Shown here: positions 1 to 14,000 of the stretch, piece by piece | Layout: each line of letters begins with the position of its first letter | Position numbering within the stretch: the first letter of the stretch is position 1 | Assembly: GCA_015657535.1 (NCBI GenBank) | Contig: JADHZB010001758.1 | Location: 1 to 64,000 of the forward strand | Length of the DNA: 64,000 bases | Reading direction: 5' to 3' | DNA from: Nephromyces sp. MM_2019 | Taxonomy: Eukaryota; Apicomplexa; Aconoidasida; Nephromycida | The notes under the pieces: generated by a model | Seen by the model: only the letters and a program-made list of their open reading frames with translations | Database searches by the model: none | What the model was told of the DNA's origin: nothing | Made by a program: the position numbers and the translations under genes

Positions 1-44
1 ACACACACAACACACACACACACACATACAAACACACACACACT
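1..44. repeat. (AC)n microsatellite
   Basis: The first 44 bases are almost pure AC dinucleotide with a few interruptions. They lie in the intron just upstream of the first visible exon of the gene on this strand. Shorter AC/GT-rich stretches recur in this gene's introns (about 1650-1680) and at 35519-35570 and 37388-37410. Confidence 0.9.
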
Positions 45-2563
45 TTATCCCCCTAATTTTTCTTCTTCTACATACAGACTAGCGAATTTGAAAGAAAGGA
101 ATACATACAGCTTTTGAAAAACATTGAAGAAACTATGGAGGCAGTCAAAAAGAAGCGGCACAAACTCAACGTTTCACAGCTTCTCTTAGGGAATGTTAAG
201 GTTTTCCATGAAGAGGGAGATTCCTCTTCTGAAGCTACTCCTCTGCTAGCTTACAAGTATGTGATGCTTTTATCCTCTTAACCTAGGCTTTTGCTGATGT
301 ATGCTTCCGATTTTGTGTGTGTGTTGTGAGTTGGAATGCGTGCAGCCTAGTCTCTGCAAGTAATGGATAGATCATATTTCTAACTCTACATTTAGCTCTC
401 TGAATATCTAGGCAATTTCTCTGGTGTACATACAAGGCAATTCCATGATTTTTTCGGCTTTTTAAGTGTGTTCGTGAGTATCTCGATGAGATATGCTATG
501 ATGTCCTCTATTTTGTATATATAGCCACCTATGTGATGCTAGTTCAGTGTACTCAAGACTTTGTTTTTTCTTGAAAGTTTTTGTTTGTCTGTTAGCAGTG
601 ATAAACTCTAGGGATATCAATGGCTCTTTTTAACTGTGTTTATCTGTCATTACCATGGAGGATGCGAAAACGGTGCTTAAATGCGAGAATAACAGCCTCT
701 TTCTCGTTGTAAAACCCTCATATTTTTGTAGACTTCAGCGTGTGTGAGTGTTTCTTAGAACATATTATGGAACCACTTAGGAAAGATATATCTATGGGGT
801 TTTAAAACTGCTTATTTCATGTGCAGATTCATTCTTTGATGATTTATATGTTGTTCACTGTGTGCTGCTAGGCAAGTGCTAGGATTTCCCCCTTGTCGAC
901 TTGCATAAAATGCGTTTTCAGCTGCCTGAGTGACAGCATTGCAGCTTTTTTAACGCACACACTTGCATCTCTTTTGAATCAAACCCTTTTTTTTTCTCTT
1001 CAAATTCCACGTTATTTGCATTATTTTCTACACATTTGCACATTATACAGAATGTTCAAAGAAACTAGCACACACAAGTTTTTTCCCCAATTTTTTAGCC
1101 CATTAGTGCAGCCGATATACTTTGTTACCTACTAAACTTTGCTTCTACAGGAAGAAGCTACTTGAAGCTCGAAATGAACGTATAAGGCAGCGGGTGCATG
1201 CTGAGAGATCAGCTTTAGAGGAAAGGAAGCGTGTGGCATCTAACGGGGCTGAGCAATCGGGTAAAGAAAAAATATTTCGGAAAATATATGTTTGTGTGTT
1301 GCCACGAGACGACTATATTACTTTGAATTCTCAAGGAGTTTTATCTTCAATATAATTTAAGTCTGTGGAGCTCTATCAACGCTGCTTGAATACTGTGCAA
1401 ACTACTCTTTTCATAGTAGAAAAGTAACACAGGTGATTTCGTGCTGGCAATAAGTTTTTGAAGAAGAAATTTCGAACTTTTATGTTTTATAGACCCATTA
1501 GACGATTATGAAGAAGTAGAGCTGACACGATCTCAAATAAAGCGAGCAAAGAGAAGGAAGCTAAAGGTGAGAGAAGCAGCTAATGCTGGTGTGTTTTTTT
1601 GGAGTTTAATTTTGAAGAAAAGCACAGCAATACTGAGCAGCATCAGCACACATGCAACGCACACCCCCACACACACTTCCACTAACATACCCACTGACAT
1701 ACCGAAAGCAAAATTCTCTGTTACAAATCGATTGAAGGCTTAATATGTTTCAGCATTTCACTAAAAGTTTTTAAGAGTTTTGAAACTTAATTTTATAATT
1801 CCAAGCATTAGGGACATCTCTTTTGCTTAAGTAATGACTGGTTTCCCTCAGTGAGTTGCTTTTATAATGTTGAAGTTAGAGTTCCTAGAACAACTCTTTT
1901 TTCTTGAGATTTTTTGATGAATGGTGTGTCCTGTTTGCTTCTTTTCGTATCATCCGTTTCATCTTCTGCCCTGATATATTGTTTTTTCGCAGCTTGAACA
2001 AGCAAAAACCGACGCAGTGACGTCAGAATTGGAGGAAACCGATAACGGAAAAGAAAAAACTGCCTCGAAGTCGCAAACTCTGCACCCTAATGAAGTATCT
2101 AAGCGAGTTGATGATAGTTTAGAGGAGGCAAGTCCTTGTTTTCCCTCATAATATCCATTTCTTTGTTCTAACTAGTTTTTCTACTAGCAAAAATGAGTTT
2201 TTTTTGTAGGCGAAAATATCATTATCTTTCGAGCTTTGTTTTCCTGAATAGTAAACTTGTGTCGAAAGATTGCTTCTTTCTTTAATTTTGCAGAATTTAC
2301 CCCTCTTTTTTACGTTTGCAGAGCGGTATTGCAAGTTTTTTCAATGAGTGTCGTGTGCGGAAGCCGAACTGTGTTTCAAGCTTTTTCAGCTCTTTGCGAG
2401 AGCGCCTTGCCTTTTGCATGATTCGCCACTCTTTAATACTTCTGCTGCACACCTTTTGAACTGTGATCAATGTTTTTTGTACTAAAACAATTTTTTCGCG
2501 CTGCGTCGACAGGATATCCTCGAGGAATATGATTTACCTAACGATGATAGCGAAGAAGAATAA
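1..2563 (+). CDS. 3' part of a lysine/glutamate-rich, probably nuclear or nucleolar protein (5' end outside window)
   Basis: Five exons chain in one frame: 78-256, 1151-1260, 1493-1566, 1993-2127 and 2513-2563, ending in TAA. Phases match at every junction (2, 1, 0, 0). The visible product is about 182 residues and starts mid-protein with TSEFERKEYIQLLKNIEE. It has helical, heptad-like segments, a basic cluster near the middle (SQIKRAKRRKLKLEQ) that could be a nuclear localisation signal, and an acidic tail (LPNDDSEEE). That composition is typical of ribosome-biogenesis and splicing factors, but I do not recognise the family. The intron after 2127 begins GCAAGT rather than GT. The 5' exons lie upstream of base 1, so start codon and full length are unknown. 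Exon calls are well supported by phase; function is not. Confidence 0.65.
2128..2512 (+). other. GC-AG intron
   Basis: Exon 1993-2127 ends in GAG and is followed by GCAAGT, the consensus 5' splice site of the minor GC-AG class. The acceptor is CGACAG at 2507-2512. Both flanking exons are phase 0 and the frame continues to a stop. No GT donor nearby keeps the frame. Confidence 0.6.
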
Positions 2564-4220
2564 GATGAAGTTAGTCTGAAAATTAGGCTCAGCTTATCCG
2601 TCACGCATATAATTTTTTGCGACTCGCCAGCGATGAAAATATACCTTTGCAGGCTAAAATTAAAGAGCTTCTAATATCCTACTCTCTGATGAATATGAGA
2701 GGCTACTAATGTTTCAAGGGAGGATATATTTGTAGTGACTTGATCAAAAAAGTCGCTAATTCCAGGGCCGATAAACTTCTTAAGGCGCGGCAATCTCGCC
2801 GGTGATCTTAGTTGTGTGTAACTCAAAAAATTCTTCCTCGCGGATAAAAAATATTTTGTAGTGCGGAAGAAGACGGGTAGAGACGTCTTTCCCCTTTGAA
2901 ATTTCATGGACTAGTATTTATTTTGTTGAAAAATTGCTTTTGGAAATGCTTCTCGGATCCGATTTTTTCTTGCGGGGTTTAAATTTAATGCTCTAATACC
3001 TCAAATGAACTAAAGACTGTTACGACAAATTGCTATATGCGCGGAAAGCTACTACATGTGCTGCAAACTACCTCACATTGGTAGTGTCTTATCATTTTAT
3101 GTGAAATTGCTTAGGAGTTTCATAAAGTATTGCTTATTCGTGCATTCATGCTTTCTTTTGGCTAACTCGTGCGTCACTGTCCCCACAACCTGTAGCGGCT
3201 TCTTGTTAGAGGATAACCCCTTTTTTGCAGGGATTCAATGATGCGGTAACAATACAATCTTGCACCGGCGGTATTTCAATTAATCAGCCTTGACGCTGGC
3301 AGCAGGATGCCTTTTTTTAGCCAAATTTCATCCCCCGCTACTCAAATCAGACTTTATCAAATTTTTTTGCCGCGAATTTTATGCGGCGTTTTGCAAGAAT
3401 GAGTGCTTCATTATACGTAAGTAGATCAAGGGCACTCGATTCGGAACACCATTGGACGACGCGGAGAGCAAGCGTTTAATACTCGCCAATAGGTATCCAA
3501 CTCAAAATACAGTTGCTTTTTGTCGGTTGCTCCTGAGAATTATGGAACATGCGCTTCTGCCTTTGTTTGGTCACAGGGTTGTTTAATAAGGTCATTCTAC
3601 GGAGAAAGTTAAATGATATCTCCCAAGCCGCGGTGGCGACTGGCTAAAGCTGAATTTCTAGTTACCACGTGGTACTCAAGCTGTTATATGTAGTAATTTT
3701 TTCCAACCTCGCGCAGTACTCGGTAAAAGCAGAGAATACAAAAGCCAGTTACAGGGCGCAAGACTCACCGCGGTTCGTCCTAAAATGCCCGATATTTTTT
3801 CCGGACCAAATGCCCACCTCCATGGGTTAATTATTTTTGGAAAAGGGGCTTATCGGCTGCCTTTAAAGGATGAAGTTATTACTGTGTGCTGGATGGTATA
3901 AACAGCAAGACTAGTGCAAAATTTGCGACATAGACGAAACATTACAAGCTTATAACAAGGGAAAGACACAGTTTAAGGCGCACTAGCTACAGTTCCGCAT
4001 GAAGTTTTAATTTCAGTACAAATACACCCGTAATGGCCCAGATTAGTTCGTGAGGTCTTTGGTACTATTGCATATGATGCCAGTTTCAAGCCAGTTAAGA
4101 AATAGCATACAGTATAAATCTGTATCTAGGCTTCATTAATTTTGAAGAGAAACTGATGCACATTACAAACATTTGCAAGTGCTGCACAAATACTATGCGA
4201 CCTAGGTACACAGTTCAAAT
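2564..4220. other. Intergenic, no supported gene
   Basis: Between the end of the first gene and the stop of the next, minus-strand, gene. One 78-codon open frame exists on the minus strand at 2671-2907, with basic and aromatic residues. It has no recognisable domain or splice context, so I do not call it. The base composition is more GC-rich than nearby introns, and no repeat is obvious. Confidence 0.5.
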
Positions 4221-4835
4221 CTAGCTCATTGTAATAGGAAAAACTTCTTGGTACGCAAGCCTCCTCAAGGAATGAAGCGCCGCAAGTTTTACTGTATCCT
4301 TCTGGTGCGTAAAACCTTTGGAAACTTCAGATTCTTTTAAAATCTCCACGTACTTCGCGACAGCAATATTAAAACTAGACAGTCCTTGTTGCTGAGTCTC
4401 GGAGCAACGAATGTAGGCTAAGACTACGTTATCCCATACTTTCAGAAGCTCCTCGAATGTTATCTGTAGTTTGCAAGCAGCTTTCTCAACATGTTCATGC
4501 GCATAAAAGCTCTCTCCAAAATTCAAGTTACGGGGGCTGGACTGCGCAGGAAAAGTTGGGTCGTTGCCCATCGAAGCGTGAGGAAAACTTTTTTCCGTAT
4601 GCTCTTCGTTCGTTTCTGTCAATTTGAGCTTTCTCAAGTTGAGAAAAACATCATATTCAGGTTTGAAATTATTTCCACTTGCTGAGAGTATAAGATCTGT
4701 AAGCTTTAAAGTGAGCGGCGTGCTTAAACTGGATGAGAAGAAAGTGGCGTTCTCACCCTTCACCTCCACCTTTATTTTACGGCGATCGCTAAAAAACTCT
4801 GCACAGAAGTCTTCTAAAGGTTCATTGCTCATCAT
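4221..4835 (-). CDS. Hypothetical protein, 203 residues (single exon or terminal exon)
   Basis: An open frame from ATG at 4835 (MMSNEPLEDF) to a stop at 4221. The N-terminal half contains alternating hydrophobic and charged stretches (RKIKVEVKGENATFF, then LTLKLTDLILS) that look like beta strands. A Ser/Pro-rich linker follows, then an amphipathic helical C-terminus (ITFEELLKVWDNVVLAYIR, KDTVKLAALHSLRRLA). The family is not recognised. An acceptor-like CTGTTTTTAG sits just before the frame and allows an extra NEVFK in phase 0, so this may be the last exon of a longer gene whose 5' exons I could not find. The neighbouring serine-rich gene on the same strand ends at 8081, so the two are separate. 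Confidence 0.5.
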   Translation of the reverse strand: MMSNEPLEDFCAEFFSDRRKIKVEVKGENATFFSSSLSTPLTLKLTDLILSASGNNFKPEYDVFLNLRKLKLTETNEEHTEKSFPHASMGNDPTFPAQSSPRNLNFGESFYAHEHVEKAACKLQITFEELLKVWDNVVLAYIRCSETQQQGLSSFNIAVAKYVEILKESEVSKGFTHQKDTVKLAALHSLRRLAYQEVFPITMS

Positions 4836-7800
4836 TTTAAAGACTTCATTCTAAAAACAGATTTAACATAATTATCACGATATGGCGCTGAAGCAAGCAG
4901 TGGTTGATTTCAGCAAGTGGATGATACGCAATCCATCCAGACGCAGAAAATAATTTTTAATAAAAAAATGTATACCATATTCAAAAAAGACATTGACTTT
5001 AAGCCTTTAAGCTGCTTTGGATTGCTTATCAAAATCATAAGTGAAAGCAGCACCGCTACAAGAATATCTTAATCAACGGCGAGAATTGGTCCGGTCGCAG
5101 GTATTCAAAGTTGATGTCCTTTCACCTACTCGTGAATTTTTCATACACCGTTTGCGAGTACTGCGTTCATGGTGTACCGTTATAGAGAGGATGAAGCATC
5201 CAATGCCACTGAGAGGTATCTAGTATTAAACCAAAAGAGACCAAACCAAGTGACAATCAGCACAGCTACCCGCAATTTCATAAATGTCTTTAATTATCTG
5301 AAAGTTTGCAAGAACTCTTGTAGGCGCCTAGTTGACAACAAACTTTGTTTGCAGCATTACTTATATGCTCAAGTTCAGCAGAGGCAGCTGCAAAACTACT
5401 AAATTTCACGATTTTAAATACTCTTGAAAGTATCATAGACTAGCATATTTAATCGTGCCAGAAGAACAGAATTAACAAGAAATACGTTGCATTTTCGTGA
5501 GATATAGTACTAAAAAACATCAAAAAAATCAAGGAAAATTTTCATAAAAAATATTCCACTTAAAAATTGACAAAAAAAAGTCAGGAGGATGGTAGCTTTT
5601 ACAATCGTAAAATATAAATGACAGCATCTCACTGCTCAGACAAGGTAATCAAATTTTTTTAAACTGTACATAAAATTATACTCTCATTTCAAAAGGCTTT
5701 TTTATAGTGTAAGATTCTACAAAAACACTTTCTTAATTTTAGAAAAAAGCCATGCCATTTCAAAAATATTAAAAAAAAAAAAAAAGATATCCTAATTGTG
5801 CAACTCGCTATTATAGACTGAAAAAGACTAGTTAAGCAAGTTCAAGACACCAAATTAAATAACTGCTTAATTGAACAGGGTGCAGTGAACTAGACGCAAG
5901 TTCGCCTAGTCCAAAATAAGCAAAAATTCCTATACTTTTAAAAGTTAAATAGCGTTGAAAAGGTAGCAAATTTCCAGGTAAAATATGGCTCTGGAAGTGC
6001 CTCAGCAAACAAACCTTAATAATGCTTGTTTAGATATATCATGGCCCATGATGCCCCACCCAGCACCTAATTGATTCTATATACAAGGCTTTGAAGCACA
6101 ATGAAAGTTGAAAACCTGTTCTAAGCTTACCATCTAACTAGGCTAGAGCAAAATATGGCTATAGGAGAGCAAACAGATTAAATATCTAAACATTCAAGGG
6201 GGTGAGTAACGACTGCTGGAAGGCAAAGAACTACGCTCATCATGTGTATCACCTTTCTTACTCAATTATTGCTACTTTTCAGGTGGAAACTCATAAAACT
6301 GATTTCATCAATACACAATCCAGCAACTAAGTAAGAAGATGAGCTTACTTGTCGCCAAACTCAAATATATCAAAAACTTTATGCAGAAGCAAAAGGCGTA
6401 CTAAATCTAGTCAGCAAGGCAAGCATACTAAAAGCAACTGCAATAACGATTGGAGACCGCAGCATATCATACATAAGTGGTTTGGATTTGACCTTCTCTT
6501 ACTAATTTCTTCATTGATAATCTCATGCTAAAATCTTCAGCTCAACAGAAAAAATAAAGTAAAAGTGTGAAATCAAGCAACTTCTTCAAACTAACTTCTT
6601 TCCTTTAAGCGCACACACGATTTCAAGGATAAAACTGGATTTATATTTTCAGCTATAGCAGCGTCTATTTCTCATTGAACGTCATAGCAAACAGTTCGGG
6701 TTTAATTTAAAATAAAAGAGCTGGCAAAAATACAAATATGCGTTTCTAACAACCTCCCACCTTTGATGGACGCAATATGATTCTAGGCGTTATCGACTTC
6801 ATGGCTTCTACTATACTATAAGCATAGTTGTACCTCACAAATTGCCGGTAAGGCAAATCACTGCAAACAAGAATAAACATACAAATATGCAAGACATGCT
6901 GCGAAATTACACGATACTCAATGAAATCTTCAAACTACTACACTATAAAGTAAAATATGAGTAAATGCAGGGTCAGAATTGCCGAGTCCTAAGCTGAACA
7001 TGCAGGTTTTCCGTCATCGCTTTAAAAGCTTTGTAACTTGCTTTAGGTAGGGAACTGAAGCGATACTATCAAAAATAACACAAGCGAAAATTATCTTTAA
7101 TGAAGCAAAAAAGTATATACACACTAGTACCAATTTTACAACCAGCAAAAGTACCGCTAAAAACATACGATTTAAGGCATAAATGATAAAAGAAGAAAAT
7201 TTTCCACGCAAATACCCAATTCAAAAATAATTTTACGCGATCTCCCAGCTCTCAAACAAAATCAAAAGATGAAATCACATTTAAGCTAATCTCGCGGGAA
7301 ACCTGGAAAAAGAGCAAGTGAAAACCATAAAAGCAGGTTTTAGAGACTAGCAAAAATGAAGACGCACACACTGCAAAGTCGACGGTCCGGCAATTGCTTT
7401 ATCCATTATGCGAATCAAAAATTATCTTGAAAATTACTCGAACGACTCAACACTATTAAAGATAAAACTAGCTAAATAAGCTACTAGTTTCACGCGAACG
7501 CACGTGGTTTGTTCAATGCCTTAGAAGTCCTGCTTACCAAAGGATGACTAGTCAATGAAAGTGCTTATATTAAGGGCTTGAACATCCAGAAAATTCCTGC
7601 TACTAACTTGATTCATTTTACTAAAAAGAGCATTTTGTAAATTGAATCAATTTAAGGTCCGTATCTAAAGGATAAAGACACCACAAGCGATGGGTGGCTG
7701 AGGGATACAATCAGCCACGGCATGCCCATGTGCAGCATATTCTTAAATTGCATCTCTGCCGTTTTCCAATAGTACTGGTAACCGTTAAACTTAAGGTACC

Positions 7801-8080
7801 AAAAGATTATAATAATGCTCATTGCAAACATAAAGAAGAAAAAGTCCTTCAGAACTAAAAAAACTCAATCCTACCAGCCCTTAAAAAATTGAGCAACTTG
7901 GGAATGGCTTTAATTTCATAATCAGAAGCTTACAAGAAGCTTCTCTTTATCATTCGTACTAACTGAATAATTATGCAGCAATTTCATAGCATTTTAGGGC
8001 GTGAAGGACCTAAACCTGACTGCTTCTTCCTGAAACCCAATGAATTTTTTTAAAAGTATATTAAAAGCAGCAAGAGATAC
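4836..8080. other. Gene-poor AT-rich stretch
   Basis: About 3.2 kb between the end of the serine-rich gene and the 203-residue ORF, both on the minus strand. The plus strand is A-rich, as introns of minus-strand genes are in this window, so part of it may be 3' UTR or introns of the downstream gene. I found no exon whose phase fits. Only short, low-complexity open frames occur, for example 7014-7211 (minus), which is hydrophobic. Confidence 0.4.
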
Positions 8081-11000
8081 TTAATAATCTAATTCACTTT
8101 TTTTAAAAGACTCTTTAACCTCATCAATTGCTTTTTTTCCTTCATACGCAGCAGCTACTAGAGATGTCCTATTTAAAAGATACTTTTTGCTAGAACCTTG
8201 CTTCTTGATTCGAAAAATCGCTAACGATTTAGTAATTCAACTTTCCCATATTTTATTAAATATGCCTGTCTGCGTGATCATTCAGGGCCCTTATTTAAAA
8301 CTTGACCTTGCAGCGAATCTCTTTAGAACTCTGCCAATTTGTGAATTCTGTATCCTAACTCCTTGACCACCATTCTCTATGATAAAGATCAGCTCTCTAG
8401 AATTTGGGATACTTCCGCGGGAATCTTCACTAGTCCTTGGTTCCGAATCACAATCGCTTAAGCCGTAAAAGTAAGGTAGCTCTGATCTTGCTCTGAAAGC
8501 AAAGGCAAACTCGCCAGAGGCTGTAACCTCTACTAATCCATACTTGCTATGAATCCACATTGCAGGGAGCTGAATAGTATCCAAAAGCTTTCCTATGCTT
8601 AGGCTGACATGCGGAGCCATCGTGTTTGACCTCGAAGATGACGAAGTTAGTAAGGGATAGATAGAAACCGAATCACCAGTACTTTCAGAAGATGCCATGC
8701 TAGTATCTCCTGAACAAGACAACGAAGCTACTAGCTCTCAAGGCAGGCAGCTAATAAAACTAAAAGATAAAGCCTAGAAAAACCATATATATATTAATAA
8801 AAAAAGCAAAGGCCGATCATCCCATTATGCTCTTAGATGAATTAGATAAGAAAAAATCTCTCTGAGACTCAAATTCTACTTGTTGAAAAATGCTGCCATA
8901 CTTGCAAGGAATGGATCTCGAGTCCAGAAAATCTGCTTGTAGAAAGAATGAGGTTTGCATCATCACTCACAATTTTTAGCTTCAACCAGTTAATTTTCGA
9001 GGCATTTATTGAGCGCTATTCATAGAATACTTTAACGAATCGCTTCATCAATATATAGAAAGCAATAGCTTCTACATGAAATCATATATATGATGATTCT
9101 ACAAGATTAAAAGTCCTGTATACCAAGTTTAAATACAAAAAAAAGTTAGTACATGCAATATTAGGGTTAATACCACATTATTTTGCAATATCTTACCAAC
9201 AAGTGGGTGGTATGAACTTGCTTCCAGTAAACTTGAAGTACCACCGCTGTGCATATCGGCTAATCTTGAAACATAACCCTTCATGCTAGGTCTGCTAGGC
9301 GTGCCTCTAAATGAGGAAGAATAGTTCAGATATTTTTCACCGTAAGAAAGAATAAAATCCGATGCAGTTTCTTCTGATCTTTCTGCTTCCAAACTTACAT
9401 GACTCAAGTCACAAGCAGCATTAAAATTTGAACTTTGCGCAGTATCTTGTGGGTCGAGAGGATTATACTTTTTTTCTTTTGGCATAACTCCATCACAACA
9501 AGAATTCTTATGCTGTAAGCTCAATGCATGATGGTTTGAGAAGCTTTTCCCATCTCCATTATACGCTCCCAAAGAGCTAGTGTTCCGAATACACAAAGAG
9601 CGATGGTTCGTTGATTCCGGGTACGAAGTATCACTTAAATCGGCTAAATAATCGCAAGGAAATTACAATGATGAACTAGATATAATACTTCTTTGGGAAA
9701 AATAACGCTAGCATATTTAAAAGACATGGTTCTACAAAAAGACTTAAGTAATACAAACCAACTTTTAATCACTGCAAAAAATAGAACCTCTTCTTCTCGG
9801 TAAAAAGCAATAAAGTTGAAATCGCAATGCTAGCATAATCACGAAAAAAAGCCGTTATAACCATTATTAGAATGAAAATGCATAAGGAACTAATATTGCC
9901 AATATTTTTATTAGATCAAACAAAAAATGCAGGGGAAAAAATCCCTACAATGTTGGGTATTAGAGAGAGTTTCTATCATTCAAAAATAGGTGACAGGGAG
10001 ATAAGACCCCGATGGTAGCAATGCAATCAATTTCAAGCTCTCTGAGTAACTTTCAACATATAGTTTATCAAACAAAATGGCAATTCTTCAATTTTTTAAA
10101 CTCGTGAAACACACAATAAAAAAGTTAGCTGCATGTTAACATACTCGCTAGACAGTTTCAAAATCCGTAGAAAACAGCACGAAAAATATTTCGGCGAAAA
10201 ACCTATTCACTAAGCAACTAGAAAAGCGAAAGTAACACCATGGTGCTGGAAAAAAAGCTTTAAACAGAATGCGAAACTTTCGTTAAAAAAGAGTTAATGA
10301 TAAGGAAGAATTAAACAAACAAAAAACTAATAATCAACGCTTTCTCTCAGCTCAAAAAACTAGCATGCATAAAAGGCTTGTATGTGATAGCCCTCATTCC
10401 AAGAATTTTTGCTTTCTAAAGAGTTACACAGTAAGGGCATCAAAAAGCAACTTTAAACTCAAATTTAGACTACCATGTGCGATACACTAGTTCTAGTGAT
10501 ATTTTAAGATTAAAGCAAGCCCTATACGCATCATTTTATAACTTGGTTAGGGAGCTTCTTCGCAGTATTACACCTACTGCAGAAAGTAACACCACAACTT
10601 CCGATAAACTTTGAAGGAAACTCGATTACGCTTCTAAAGAAAACGGGAGTAAGGGAAAATATGCAGATAGTTCTCCCTTTAGCAAACTAAAAAAATCTGT
10701 CTTCACAAAGAAAAAAGCCTCTCTTTTTGATCCCATACAGGTGGATACCACCGAGAAAAACATTAAAAAAAGCATAGTCTTAAACAGCTTGAAACGCAGG
10801 ATAAAGCCAAAGCTATTACCAGCTTATCACAAGGCTTTTCAGAGCTTTCAATGAAAAAGTTTCAAACGATTAAACCTTCGCTAAAATCATCTACTCAAAA
10901 CTACTTCAAGGCAGAAAACACGGAGCAACAAGCTAAGTTCAAACCTTAAACCACTGCTTCTTTTAAGCTTGAAGGTAAGATCGGCAGAACTATATTCTTC

Positions 11001-14000
11001 ATGATTTCAAAGTTCTTGCTTGAATTATTTCAACAGCTAAGCATTCAATCACTGCTAGTCCAAAGGTATAAGCTGCTCTTAATATAACTAGCGTTTTCTG
11101 CCCTTATAAAGCAATTTTACGGATAAATTTATGCAACTAAGGTGCACTCGCTGATAGAGTCGAATATGCTCTAAGCAACACTGATTACACAGCATTTAAT
11201 GCCCTAGCATACTATCGAACGTATAAAGGTGCCCACCAAGCATATAATCCTATAAAAGATCAAGAATTTAGCTGATACTCGGTACAAGCATCTACTAGCC
11301 TCCATATTTCGAGATGAGTATATACACTTGCATTAATTTTCATAAAAGAAACGCTTTTTTACATCACTAAGGAGGATAATCCTAAATGAAGTAAGCCTTG
11401 TCTCATGAACCTCATTCTTTCAATTGTCGTACTTGAGGTTTTCGGTGCAAGCATCACACCGGGTAACCTCCAAATTTTCAGTATCTAAACTTGCAAGTTT
11501 AAACTGAGTAACACTAGGGGGGCTTTGCAGCTCTTAAAGAGTAGTTCATGCCCTTAAAGTAGCTTTGCAGACTGCTTAAATGATGGCCTGCCATGGTTTA
11601 GCCTCTCACTAAACATAAAAGGACTCAAAAAATATTCTTCGCACCTGTAAAATTTGATAGACTAGAAATATAATGCGAGCTGCTGCCTGATGAAAAAAGA
11701 TAATCACTAAAATTCGAGTTTAGAGAGCCTGTAGATATTAATTCCGACATATTCGCGGTGAGCTGCTCTTTACCCTTATTTCGGGAAAGAAAGTGCCTAT
11801 TTACAGTAGCCAGAGTAGCCTTGTTATTCCAATTCCCTGCAAGAATAGCAGGCTCAACATATTCAGCATCCTGTGAAACATTGACTTTTCTAGTGCGAGA
11901 GAGGAGGGTATTATCTTTTGCTTTAAAGCAGTTTTTTTTCTCATTACCAACACAGAGGCCAGTATCCAACCCTGTATCCTCAATATTAGGAGAGCTACTG
12001 CTATTTGTCAAATCAGAATCGGCCGCAAGAAGGTATCTATCCTCCTCAGAGTTCTCATACGACCACGAAGAAAGTTTCGGTGGAACTAAAAGCTTAGAAA
12101 AACTCACAGCAAGAAGATCTTTGGAAGATATCGAATCCGAAATTCTGCAGCTCTCGCTTTGATCACAACTATCCTTAGGATTAAATTCCTCCTGCTCTTT
12201 ATATAATCTACCCTTTGGAAAAAATGACAACGATCCCAAACTCGGCTGAGCATCGGCGTCTCCTGTGTTTGAATAAGCACAAAATTAGCTAGGTAAGCTC
12301 AACAGAAAAAAAAATAAAGGCGTGAACTTCGCGTTTTCAAGCCCATACTTGTGCGAGAGGAAATACTCTCTCCCTTTGAAATTGTCTAAAACCCCGAAAA
12401 AATTGATGCAGAGATTCTCAGTTTTTAGCTTACCTATCGCATACTCCCGAGCACCTCCAGATAAGTCTCTGTTCCTCAAATCTTTCTGTGTATCAAGAAT
12501 TTTTTCCGCTTCATCTTTTGGATAAATAAGAGCACCCTTTAGAGACAAAAATTCATTGTTAAAATGGGGGAATAGCATACCATCTTCGTGCTTAGAAGCG
12601 GAATCATGAATAGAAGGTGAACAAGTAGAGTCCACTTCTTTGGATAACATGCTGTCATGAAGGTATCTGCTGGCTGATGCAGTTTCATCCTCATGATTTG
12701 TCATCCGCCAAATCCCCCTACCAATACCATAAGTCGAGCACGACCCACCGACTTCACTCAAATCCTGCTTATTCTCTTTAACCATCTGCTGCAAGGGTTT
12801 ATTGGCTATTTCCTTTAAAGTTCTGTCATTTCTGGCAAAAATATTGCCCGGGGACCTGAAGCTATGCGGAAACAAAAACTTTGAAGTGGGAGCAGCAGGA
12901 TTACGCAGCGGTAGCTCAATTTGTGATGGCATACTTGATAAGATAATATCTGCAGCTGACCTTTCACTAGGAGAGGCTACAAAATCATTTTCTGGAAAAA
13001 TTGCCACCTCCTGTCTATAAGTATCAGGAAGGGAGTCTACCACATCGGGAGTAATGTTGGAGGTATAATGGGATAATCCGAAATTCTGAGCAATTTCTTC
13101 AGGGGAATTTTGCTCCGAGTTAGAAACGCCAAGTAAGTCTCCATCTCCAAAATAAGGCGTCTCCTTCATTTTATGGACTAAATCTATACCGGCAGCTCGC
13201 AGCTTGCTTAGTCCTAAGGATTCATCAAACTCGAAATTATCACCATTATTGTTCATACAAAGCTGTGAAGAAATGCCTTGCATTGATAAATGGTCTTGAG
13301 GTAGCCCACTATAAGTACCTGCCGTAGACTCATCAGTTTCAAAGATTGGAAATTGTGGAAAATGTCTTTGCCTTGTATCCTGACCTATTGTTTTTGAGCT
13401 GCAGATGGAGGATTTTTGTATGTACCCCTTAGAACTCATCAAATTTAATGGGTCAACGTTCTTATTAGCGCCATCTTCGGGCCATTCCACAGAATATGCT
13501 AGTGGAAGAGCAGGGAAGTCAGGTGTGTACTTCTCCGAAAATGCAGGTGCGATTGTTTTGATGATTCTCCCAGTAAAAATAGTGGAGTCCTCAGAGTCAG
13601 AACAATGGGCGCTATTATCAAGAGTGTGAGAATTAGTGCTTGGAATAACGGGAACATTATTAGTTCTTTGCGATTTCCACCAATCTTTTTGCTGACTTTG
13701 CATAGATAGTAATTCCCCCAGCTTCCAATCTCGGCTACTGCTTTGCTCTAGTTGTGATGGCCATAGTAGGCCATACTGGTTGGGACCAAAAGTGGGCATC
13801 TTTCTGCGATCCATCTCAACTCTGTAGCGACAGTCAGGAGAACAGGTATCAAACTCTACTTTGGAGGATGTGACAGGCTTCTGCGCAAACACCACTGGAC
13901 TACTGACATCTTTTTCGAAAAGACTTAACTGCAAACCATGCAGCTCAGACCCTCTTAGACTCTTAACAGGACAGCCTATATCGCTTGCACAGCTTATTCC

